Source of the DNA: Elephas maximus indicus
Taxonomy: Eukaryota > Chordata > Mammalia > Proboscidea > Elephantidae
Length of the DNA: 64,000 nt
Direction of reading: 5' to 3'
Assembly: GCF_024166365.1 (NCBI RefSeq)
Contig: NC_064842.1
Location: forward strand, 10,325,001-10,389,000
Part shown: positions 35,601 through 47,600 of the stretch, piece by piece
Position numbering within the stretch: position 1 is the first letter of the stretch
Layout of the letters: every line of letters begins with the position of its first letter
The notes under the pieces: generated by a model
The model's input: the letters and a program-made list of their open reading frames with translations, nothing else
What the model was told of the DNA's origin: nothing
The model's database searches: none
Program-made: the position numbers and the translations under genes

Positions 35601-38600
35601 CCTTTAAAAGCAACTAGGAAAAGCCCTGGCTGGGAGGCTGGATGGCAGGACCGAGGCCTGGGTGGTCGGGAAGGGTTTGACCCTGGGGAGATTTGCTAGT
35701 ACAGGCCCCAACAGGGAGACACCCAGCAAGGGGGTGACCTTCACAGCTGTCTCCAAAAGTAGATTTTGCAAATACTGCTGTTACCCAAGATGCTTCAGAA
35801 ATTAACGCAGTAGATGTTAAACGACACACACACACGCACACTTATGCTCTCACACAAACTCAGTTCTGGAAATCTTCACCCTTTTACGATGGATTTGATT
35901 TTTAGAGAAAGCAAAAATATCATTTGGAGCGACGTCTGGTGAAGAAGGAGGCAATCCAGCTGTGTAGGACCATTGTTTTGGTTGAGAAGGGGAGGTTAGA
36001 CTGCAGTGGTCAGCCTCACTTCTGGAGAGCCTCCCAGTTGTGGGGGTTAAGGTTCAAAAGCTTATGATGAGTCCCAGGGGGGCTACTGTGACAGGTGATA
36101 CCTATTCGAACGCATGGCTTTTGGCATACATTTTATTCATTTAGTTTATTCTTCATCTTGACCCAGAAAAGAGGAAGGCAGGTATTCCTGGTGTTTGTTG
36201 ATAAAAAGGTGTCATGACTTCACAGCCCCTGAGCTTAGGAAGCCAGTTTAGAATGTGTGGGGTGAAGTGGGTAAAAAGGCATCGTCAGAACCCAAAAAAA
36301 GGCATCGTCAGAAAGAATCGTCAGGGACAGTGTAATTTCTAGATGAATATTAGACCTCAGTGAAAAGTTGTTAAAAATTCGTGAACGTTTTAAGCGCAGC
36401 TAAATTCACTGTTTAATGTAGTAGCCCCGGCACTCTTAGTAACAATTTGCTCATTTAACTTAAAGAGCAATTAAAATTATATAAAGTTTAAGATACTGTA
36501 TGCATAGTATATTTATATACTCTAGCAGACGTTTCCTATATGAAGATAACATGAAATAGCTGGAAAAAAAAAAAAAGGGCACCACTACCATCTACTGAGA
36601 AGATCCCAAACCCAAGAATTATTTTGGGGGAATTTGTATAGATTATCCCGAATCCTCAAGGAGCCCTGGTGGTACAGTGGTTAAGTGCTTGACTGCTAAC
36701 CAAAAGGTAGGCGGTTCGAATCCAGTAGCAGCTTCACGGGAGAAAGATGTGGCAGTCTGCTTCCATAAAGATTACAGCTTTGGAAACCCTCTGGGGCCAG
36801 TATGAATCAGTATCAACTGACAGCAATAGGTTTGGTTGTGGTATCTCTAATCTCCACAAAAAGGCAATGCTTTTATCCCTATTTTATGGATGAAGAAGGT
36901 GAAGTGCAGGATAAGTAATACCCCAAGTTCACAGAACTAGTCATTCATGGAAACGGGATACACGCCTTAGTGTGTCCACCCGACTGCCCCACTCTTTCCC
37001 AAACGCCAGGCATTCACATAACATGACCATGATACTCTTATCTATTTAATATTTTAAAATTGATTCAGCTTTAAAAAAAAAAAAAACTTAAACACATTCA
37101 TTTGAAAACGAAAACTTACGTGACTATCCACATAATTTCCTACATGTAGAAGGAGTTCCTGGGTGGCACAAAGGGTTAACCCTGCTCAGCTGCTACTGGA
37201 AAGGCTGGAAGTTCAAGTCCTCTCAGAGGCTCCTTGAAGAAAGGCCTGGCCACCCACTTAGGAGGAACACACCACTGAGATCTCTGTGGAGCACAGTTCT
37301 GCTCTGACACACTTGGGGTTGCCAGGAGTCGGAGTCGACTCGGCTCCCTGCCCCTCCACAAAACAAGCAATAAGTATGGTTCAGATAAAATGTTATCAAG
37401 TTCTAGCCGAACCTATTGCCTACAGAGATCTGGGTGCCTGAGGTCTGTCCTTTGTTAGAAAGATAACAAAGTAACCTTTGTCGAGGGGGTATTATCCAGT
37501 CTTGATAGACGTTAAAGACCTGTTATCATCAAGCTGAGTGTTCTCCCTAATCCGGAGGTCACTTTCTCCCCTTGCAAGTTCCCATTACCCAGTGTGGTGC
37601 ACAGGGGCCACCTGCAGTCACCTCACTACCTGCCACGGCACTGGTCCTGCACTCTGCGAAACAATGGCCTGGACGATAACATTTCTGCAGTGACGCACAT
37701 GGAACTCTCAAATTGTCCAGCCCTCGACTTGTGAGTCGGGTGGGGGAAGTTCAAATCCTACAGTTATTAACACAAAACAAACCAGTTGCTCTTGGGTCGA
37801 TGCTGACTCGTGGTGACCCCATTTGTGTCCGAGTGGAACTGTGCTCCATGAGGTTTTCAGTGGCTGATTTTTTTCCGAAGGGTATCGCCCGGCCTTTCTT
37901 CCAAGAAGCCTCTGGGTGGACTCGAGCCACCAGCCTTTTGGTTAAACAGCTGAGCCAGTTAACTGTTTGTACCACCCGGAGACTTCGTATTAAAAAAAAA
38001 AAACTGGTAATCAAATCAGTGACGCTTAGAGTATTACTGTTAGCTGTAATATTTTAGATTTGGGAACATTTTCCCGTAGGTGTTAACTGCATCTAGTTGT
38101 ATTATCACTGCACTGCACAGTACAGTCAGTCCCATTAATAGAGATTTCTGGTTGCTATCTAGCTGGGTGAACCAGATTTTGCAGTAATTGTAAGCTTACC
38201 TTGTACTAATACATTAGAACGTTCAGGAAACCCCGGTGGTGTAGTGGTTAAGACCTGTGGCTGCTAACCAAAGGCCAGCAGCTTGAATCCACCAGGTGCT
38301 CCTTGGAAACTCTACAGGGCAGTTCTACTCTGTCCCATAGGGTTGCTATGAGTTAGACTCAATGGCAATGGTGTTTTTTTTTTTTTAATAGTCCTTCAGG
38401 GAGCCCTGTGGTGCAGTGGTTAAAGTGCTTAGCTGCCAACCCAAAGGTCAGCAGTTCTAACCCACCAGCCATTCCATGGGAGAATGATATGGCAGTCTGA
38501 TTCCACAAAGATTTACAGCCTTGGAAACTCTGTGGGACAGTTCTACTCTGTCTTATAGGGGCCCTTGAGTAGGAATCAACTCGACAGCAACAGGTTTGCT

Positions 38601-41600
38601 TTGGTATTAGCTCTTTGCAGGAGCCCTGGTGGCACAGTGGTTAAGCACTTGGCTGCTAACCAAAAGGTTAGCAGTTTGAACCCACCAGCTGCTTCGCAAG
38701 AGAAAGATGTGGCAATTTGTTTCCCTAAAGATTATAGCCTTGGAAGCCCTATGAGGCAGTTCTACTCTGTCCTACAGGGTCACTATGAGTTGAAATCTAC
38801 TCTACAAAAGATTTTTTTTTTTTTTTAATTCCTTCGAGGCAGGGAAGCACAGCCTTGCATCGCTGTTTTAAAATGGGGGGAAAACGCCAAAGCGGTTGCT
38901 GCTGAGCCTGACTCATGGGCAACCTCACGTGGTAAGAATAGAGCTGTGCTCCACAGGGTTTTCAATGGCTGTGATCTTTTGATTGTAGCTCACTAGACCT
39001 TTGTTCTGAGGCACCTCTGGGTGGATTCAAACCGCCAACCTTTAGGTCGGTAGTCAAGCACTTAGCCATTTGTACCACGCAGGGACTCAACAGTGGGGAA
39101 AGTAAGGCTCCAAGCAGTATCTTCACTTAGGCTTGCACAGTGGCTCAGAGGCAGGCCTGGGCTCCAGCTCTGGCTCCTGGTAGTGAAGGGATCACAACAC
39201 CATCAAGCTGGGTGCAGGTTTTCTGATAGGTGCAGGACATGCTAGCCTCCCTGGATCTTCAAAGCCCTGTCCATCCTTTGCTCCCACCCCGGCTGCAGAG
39301 TGCACGGCCTGGAGATTGAGGGCAGGGACTGTGGCGACGCCGCGGCCGAGTGGATAACCAGCTTCCTGAAGACACAGCCCTACCGCCTGGTGCACTTTGA
39401 GCCTCACATGCAGCCAAGAAAGCCTCACCAAATAAAGGATGCGTTCCGGCCAGCCGAGAAGGTCAGAGGCGCGGCCTGTGGCTTTAGGCTTTGGTGTGTC
39501 CCGTGCTGGAGGGTGTCCTCCCGGGGTGGAGAGCAGTCTGCTTCCAACCCAGCAGACCCCAGATGGCACCTCTTTGATGAGCACAGCTCTGTCCTTTTCC
39601 CAGGGGGGCCACCTGGACAATGACTAGGGATCACAAGCAGTAGGCAAGAATAACATCTTTCCCCAGGGACCATTAGCTGTGTTTCTTGGTTTGGAGATTC
39701 ACTTGCATTTTTGCCCATGAGCGCTCATCTTCCTATTTATGTCAGGATTTTGGTGCCAGTATGGTTTCAAAACTCTTCTACAGAAGCGTCTTGTTCACTC
39801 CATTCTGTAGTTGCATGTAGAGTCCAGAATTTTTACATTTCTGGACTCCACAGATTGCAACCGTGTGTCAGACTGCAGCTCTGCAAATGAGTGTGGGTAT
39901 GGACTTAAAATTAATTAGACTGGCCCTAAAAGGAATAATAATAATTTAAAAAAAACCAAAACCAAACCAGCTGCCGTCGTGTTGATTCTAACTCATAGCG
40001 ACCCTATGAGTAGAACTGCCCCATAGGGCTTCCAAGGAGCAGCTGGTGGATTCGAACTGCAGCCTTTTGATTAGCAGCCAGGCTTTTAACCACTGTGCCA
40101 CCAGGGCTCCAAAAGGAGTAAGGTGGTAAGAATTCATAATAAAAATAAAGTTGGTAGCAAAAAACACTACTTTTACTATGGCAATTTTTTTTTTTTTAAA
40201 TTATGATCAGTGTAAGTGTGTAACGTTTATTTACAGGTTGCATAAAAAATAAATGTCCATGAAATTAATGAATTTTTATCAAATATGGAAGGAGCCCTGG
40301 TGGTGAAAGTGATCAAGCTCTAAACTGCTAACCAAAAGGTCAGCGATTCAAACCCACCAGCTACTCCATGGGAGAGAGATATGGCAGTCTGCCTCTGTAA
40401 AGATTTACAGCCTTGGAAACCCTATGGGGCAGTTCTACTCCATCCTATAGGATCTCTACGAATTGGAATCAGTTCGATAGCAATGGATTTGGTTGTTGGT
40501 TTTTATCAAATATAATGAGGTCATCAAGCCCAGGCACATCATGAAGCATCTGAGAACACGAAGGCTTAGAAAGATGACGTGATTTCCCCAGGGCATATAC
40601 CTAGGGGAAGCTCTGTGATTCTGGAACCCTGTTCTCTTCACTTTACCAGGCAATTCCTGTTATTTGGAAGGTTATTGAAGGCTTCTGAATCACTGTGGTT
40701 TTCTATAAAAAAGAACCAGAGAAATACTTAGATGTCATGTGGCTGTGGTGGGGGGCATGGGGGGCGGGTGGATGTTTCCAGGTCCTAGACAATGTAACCA
40801 ATGTTTCCAGGTACTAGACAGTGTAACTTCTGAGTTCATTTGTTGCCATTTACCATAAACATTTCTGTTTCCTTACCAGATTGCTTACCCTGACACCAGC
40901 CCGTTCTTGATCATTTCTGAGGCCTCCTTGGCAGATCTCAACTGCAGACTAGAGAACAAAGTTAAAGCCACCAACTTCAGGTCCAATATTGTAATCACAG
41001 GATGTGGTGTCTATGAAGAGGTAATTCTATGCCTTACTTGCCCGTTGTTCTTGTTGTTGCCATCAAGTTAGCTGTGACTCATGGTGACTTGTGTATTGTC
41101 CTAGAAGGAAGCCTTGCTCGGTCTGCGCCATCTTCACGATCATTGATATGTTGGCGTCCACTGCCGTGGCTGTTGCATCAGTCCATCTTAGGGAGGGTTT
41201 CCCTCGTTTTCATTGACCCTCTCCTCTACCGAACACGATGCCCTTTCCTAGTGATCGGTCTTTACTGGTGACAGGTCCAAAGTAAGAGAGCCAAAATCTC
41301 ATTACCCTTACTGCTAAGGAACATTCTAGTTGTATTTCTTCTAAGACTGATTTGCTTATTCTTGCAGCATGTGGTATATTTGATATTCTTTGCCAACTCC
41401 ACAGTTCAACTGCATAAATTCTTTTATTTTCCTTTTTCATTGACTGGCTTTTGCATGCATATGAAGCAACTGAAAAGACCATGGCTTGGGTCAGGAGCAC
41501 GACAGTCCAATAGTCATCAAAGTGATGTCTTTGCTTTTTAACACTTTAAAGAGGTCTTTTGTAGCAGACTTGCCCAATGCTGTATGTCGCTTGATTTCCT

Positions 41601-44600
41601 GACTGCTCCTTCCATGAATATTGATAGTTGACCCAAAAAACCATTAAAACCAAACCCATTGCCATTGAGTCGATTCTGACTCATAGCAACCCCTAGTGCA
41701 GCAGATTAACCATGTTTGTCACCCATTTGTCACCCAGGGGCTCCTACTGACCCTGTAGTACACAGGAACTCAATGTTCAGGTTTATTGACACCTAGCAAG
41801 TGCAGCCTTCTGTATGGGGGAGTCAAATATGGATGAGGCAGAGGTGCTTCCATCAAGGAGGCAACTCAGGGCCTGAGCCTCCAAGGAGAATTCCAAGTAT
41901 GTAGGTTTCTTTTAGAGCCAAACTTATTTCGTGCAGAATACGTGATCTGTGGGGCCATGGAACGAAGAATGCATGTGCTCACGTCTTGTTAAAGCTGGCG
42001 TTCCTGTTCCGTAGATGGGTCTCTTGCGGGAGTTAGACATTTATGGCATGGCTTCAGGGTGAGAGGATCATTGCCTAAGGATGGCGCTGCCCTAAAACAC
42101 TTCCAGCGCCACCTTCAGTTGGCCCTCAGATATTTGTATTGTGACTTGGCTGGAAGGACCCCGATACTTGGTTTCCATAGTTGCACATGATTCTGGAAGT
42201 AGATTTACCTTTCTAATTGTCTTTGGATATTTCATATGATTTTCTCCCTAGTCCCCCATAAGGCAGGGCTTTGTGGCCAGCATGTCTGGTGAGTTGCAGC
42301 CGGCTGTGGATAGGTTGCAACTCAAAGCAGCCCTATAGAACAAAACAGAGCTGCCCTACAGAGTTTCCAAGACTGCAGTCTTAATGGGACCAGACTGTCA
42401 CATTGTTCTCCACAGAGCAGCTGGTGAGTTTGAACCACTGACCTTTTGGTTAGCAGCCGAACACTTGACCACTTGGCCACCAAGGCTCCTTGTGAGAGGC
42501 AGCAAGACGTGCTGAAAGAGAAGCAGGCTGGGAACCAGGTCTGAGGTCTGGCTTCAGCTCCGTCACTGACTTCTGTATGACTTGGTGCAGTCCCTCTAAG
42601 TGTAATTTACCTTGCCTAGAAAATGGAGTGATAATGTCTGCTGAGATTGCCCTCTGCTTTATACTTCTAGATTACCTAGAGCCTTTGTTGAAGGTTCAAT
42701 TAAAAATGCAATAAAAGTCAATGCAGGGTAATAAAAGTACCTCCCAAGTTACCTCTGACGTTTTGTATTAAATACTCTGCACTCATTCCCAATGCTCAAG
42801 CATATCATAGCTTCCAAAGATAGAAGAGATCCATATTCGTGCCCATTCCAAAGAAAGGGGCTCCAACAGAATGTGGAAATTATAGAACAATACCATTAAT
42901 ATTGCACACAAGTAAAATTTTGCTGAAGATCATTCAAAAATGATTGCAGCAGTACATCGACAGAGAACTGCCAGAAATTCAAGCTGGATTCAGAAGAGGA
43001 CATGGAATAAGGGATATCATTCCTGAGGTCTGATGAATCCTGGCTGAAAGCAGAGAATACCAGAAGGATGTTTACCTGTGTTTTATTGACTGTGCAAAGG
43101 CATTCAACTGTGTAGATCATAACAAATTATGGATAATATTGAGAATGGGAATTCCAAAACACTTAATTGTACTCATGAGGAACCTTTACACAGATCAAGA
43201 GGCGGTTGTTTGGACAGAGCAAGGGGATACTGCATGGTTTAAAGTCAGGAAAGGTGTGTGTCAGGGTTGTATCTTTTCACCACACTTATTCAATCTGTAT
43301 GCTGAGCAAATAATCCAAGAAGCTGAACTATATGAAGAAGGACGGGGCATCAGGATTGGAGTAACAACCTGCATTATGCACATGACACAACCTTGCTTGC
43401 TGAAAGTGAAGAGGACTTGGAGCACTTACTGATGAAGATCACGGACTTCAATACTGGTTACACTGCAACATAAAGAAAACAAAAAAGATTCACAACTGAC
43501 CCGTTAACAGCATCACGATCAACAGAGAGAAGATTGAAGTTGTCAAGGATTTCATTTTACTTGGATCCATAATCAATGCTTATGGAAGCAGCAGTCAAGA
43601 AGTCAAACGAGGCATTGCATTGGGCAAATCTGCTGCAAAAGACCTCTTTAAAGTGTTAAAAAGCAAAAATGTCACTTTGAGGACTAAGGTGCTCCTTACC
43701 TAAAAAAACTAAAAAATTATTATTTTTTTTTTTTACCTAACCCATGGTATTTTCAATCACCTCATATGCATGTGAAAGCTGGACAGTGAATAAGGAAGAT
43801 CAGAGAAGAGTTGACACCTTTGAATTATGGTGTTGGTGAAGAATATTGAAGATGCCATGAATTGCTGGAAGAACGAACAAACCTGTCTTGGAAGAAGTAC
43901 AGCCAGAATGCTCCTTAGAAGGGAGGATGGCAAGATTTCGTCTCACCTACTTTGGACATGTTAGAAGGGACGAGTCCTTGGAGAAGAACATCATGCTTGG
44001 TAAAGCAGGGGGTCAGTGAAAAAGAAGAAGACCCTCAACAAGTTGGATTGTCAAAGTGGCTGCAACAATGGGCTTAAACATAGCAAAGTTTTTGATGATG
44101 GCCCAGGACCAGGCAGTGTTTCATTCTTTGTACTTGGGGTCTCTATGAGTCGGAGCTGACTCGACGGCACCTAACAACAACAACAACAAAGATGGCAGGG
44201 TGGCTCCTAGTGTGAGTGAGTGAACCATGGGCATTATCCCCCAAGAGTCTGAGACGGGCTGTCCCTCAGCGATAGGGGAGCTGTGTCTGTCCTTGCTCCT
44301 GTCCACCACAGGTCAGCCTGATGTAGATAAAGGGGGAAAAACCCAGTGTCATGGTTGCTTTTGACCATTGCATTGATACTCATCTCCTACCAGGTGTGGC
44401 AAGCCATTTTCTCCAGAGGACTTTCCTTCTCAGGAAATGAGAAATGAGGAGAGAAGGTTTTATTTAATGCCGATATTGTGTTTTACATATATTATCCCTT
44501 TTATTCCTCACAACACCCCAGTAAGGTAAAAGTTATCATTCCCATTTTACTGGGGAGGAAGGAGAGGCTTGGGGCGGGAGAGACGGCTTGCCCAAGGTGA

Positions 44601-47600
44601 CACTGCAGGAAGTGGGAGAGCTGAGTGCCCTCCACAAGGACAGAAGGAACACTGAGAATTCCAGATAAGGCCAGGACATCCTCATTCTAATCCACCTGCT
44701 TCAGTTAGTGGCTGTTGAACCCTGGGCAAGCCATCAAAGTCCTGAAGGCTTATGCTTCTTGCAGTTGTAACATGTGGCTCTTTTCCACTGACCCCCCTCC
44801 TCTAAAGACAGCTGTAAGAATCGAGGTAGATAATTTGTGGGGAAGCTCTAAGGCGTAGTGTGACGTGCCATAGGAAGGTACGGAATAGCCTCTCATTCCT
44901 ACAGTCAGGGCAAAGGTGCTTTGCTCAGACAACAGCTTTCTTACGGGCTGTGGCCCACTTTAAGCTTTCGTCCCCCATGCTGTGATCTTTGTGCCAGTTG
45001 TGGAAACATCCCCATCAGTCATGTTGACGACATTTCCCATCCAAGTTCTGAGGTGGGAAGATGAGGCCTGGAGGAGGGCTTCAGACCTAGGAGATTTCTT
45101 TGAACTGCATCTCGTCCTGGAAGCCTTTATCTCTAACTCCGGGGGCTTTAGAATCCTAACTGGAAACACTTCATCCTCTGGGTTGGGTGTTAATAGGACA
45201 CGCTGGCTGAGTCGGCCTCTTTCTTTGGTTATAATTTACTCATCGCGTAGTGGTCAGGGCCCCTGCATTCCATGCTCTGGGAAGAGACTAGTGGGATGGG
45301 AAAACGGAGATTTAAGAAACACAGTTGGGTCTTTTAAGTAGTTCACAGTCCCAGGTGACCAGATCAACAAGACCTGGGAGGTGGTGAGCGCAGGGTGTTT
45401 GGTGACCACAAAGGGATGTTGTTAACACAGGGGCTGACAGATAGGCTTTTCAGAGCAGCGACAGGGTTGTGATCTGTGAGCTCAAGTTCAGAGCACCCCA
45501 GGGCTGGGCCTCGGACCCTTTCTCATCTCTGTCTACACTGACGTTCCAGTCTATGTTTTTCAAAACCTTCTATAAACTGAGGGAAAAAAAAAAAAAGAAA
45601 AGGGTTGCCAACCAGTCAACTCCAACTCATGGTGACCCCATGACTGTCAGAGTAGAACTGTGCTCTGTAAGGGTTTTCAATGGCTAATTTTTCAGAAGTA
45701 GATCCCCAGGCCTTTCTTCTGAGTTGCCTCTGGGGGACTCAAACCATCAACCTTTCTATTAGCAGCCAAGCATGTTAACTGTTTGCACCAGCCAGGGACC
45801 TCTCTGTACACTGAACACCCCCAATTCATGTCCCTACACCAAAACTCTCCCATGCCCGCTCCATATCACCACCTGGGTGTCCTATCTCAACTTTACTGTG
45901 TCCAAAATTGAGGGCCACATTTCCACCCCAAAACTGCTCTCCCTAGTGTCCCCATCTCAGTATGGCAGCTCTGAATTCCAAATGCTCACACCCCAAACTT
46001 GGAACCACTCTTGTTGTTCTCCTTCTCTCACTTCCCACATTCAAACAATGGGCAGGTCTTGGTGGCTCTGCCTTACAGCTACTGGAGCTTGGCCTCTTAT
46101 TACCCTCCTTCACTACCTCCTTGGGCCATGTCACCACCATTTCCCTCTTAGCTAGTCTCCTTGTCTTCACTCCCTTGACCCACTCCACCACCTACCTGGG
46201 CTGTTCTTAACACGCAGGTCACGGTAATCCTGTAAACATAAGCCACGTCGTTTCACTCTGCTTCTCAGCATCCTCTCGTGGATTTCCGTCTGCCTTCAAA
46301 TAAAGCACAGAGTCCACACAATGGCTTTCAGGGCCATACATGACCTCACCCCCTCTCACTCCCCCTCTTACTCTGCCCCAGCCACACTAGCTTCCTTCTC
46401 ACCACAGGCCCTTTGTCCTTGCTGGTTCCTCTGCCCCAGCCACACTAGCTTCCTTCTCACCACAGGCCCTTTGCCCTTGCTGGTTCCTCTGCCCCAGCCA
46501 CACTAGCTTCCTTCTCACCACAGGCCCTTTGTCCTTGCTGGTTCCTCTGCCCCAGCCACACTAGCTTCCTTCTCACCACAGGCCCTTTGTCCTTGCTGGT
46601 TCCTCTGCCCCAGCCACACTAGCTTCCTTCTCACCGCAGGCCCTTTGCCCTTGCTGGTTCCTCTGCCCCAGCCACACTAGCTTCCTTCTCACCACAGGCC
46701 CTTTGTCCTTGCTGGTTCCTCTGCCCCAGCCACACTAGCTTCCTTCTCACCGCAGGCCCTTTGCCCTTGCTGGTTCCTCTGCCCAGCACATAGTTCCCTG
46801 GCATGTCTGCAGGACCACTCCTTCAGTTCTTTCTTTTCCCTACTATAGGGTCACAATGAGTCGGAATTAACTCAATGGCAGTGGGTTTACTGAGGCATCT
46901 GTGTGATTGCTTCCACTCTAAGAGTTTGTGTCGAATTGTCAGTGTCACTGCCTTGCTTAAACCGTCATAGATCCTCATTTTCAAAGTCCCAGCTTCCCAA
47001 TCTGTCATCCAAGTCCATCCATAATGTCGACACGGCTTGTTTATGCAGCCTTTGTTTCCAGTAAAAACTCCCAGCTGCAAACCGGACCTCTTGTTATTTC
47101 CGTGATATGTCAAGTCAGTTCCGACTCAGAGCGAGCTCCTGTGTGTCAGCGTAGAACTGTGCTCATGTGGTTTTCTTGGCTGTGATCTCTATGGAAGCAG
47201 ATCGCCAGACCCTTTTTTCCACTGTCCCTCTTGGGTGTGTTCAACCACCAACCTCTTAGTTGGTAGACGAGCACAAACTGCTTGCGCCACCCAGGGAGCT
47301 TTGCAAACTGGACCTGGGACATAGTATATTCCCCTGACTCCTGGTATTCTGCGTTCTCCTAGAACCTTGCTCCTTGCTTCACATCTTTAAAAGTCACCTC
47401 CTCTGTGAAGCCTGCTCTGATCACCAGACCCAGAAGAGCTTTCTGTGTTCTGTCTGGGCCTCTCCCACGCCCACACCTGTCCTGGTTTACACTCCTTATC
47501 ACCTCAAGGTCGTGTGTCCTGTCAGAAAGACATTCATGGGCTCTTCTGCACAGTTTCAAATAGTTCTGGGCCCAGTGTGTGTTCAATAAAAAAAAAAAAA

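Noticed and set aside
43139-43432. 97-codon frame as a host gene
   Set aside because: It is reverse-transcriptase sequence of a BovB/RTE LINE with a frameshift and an altered catalytic motif.
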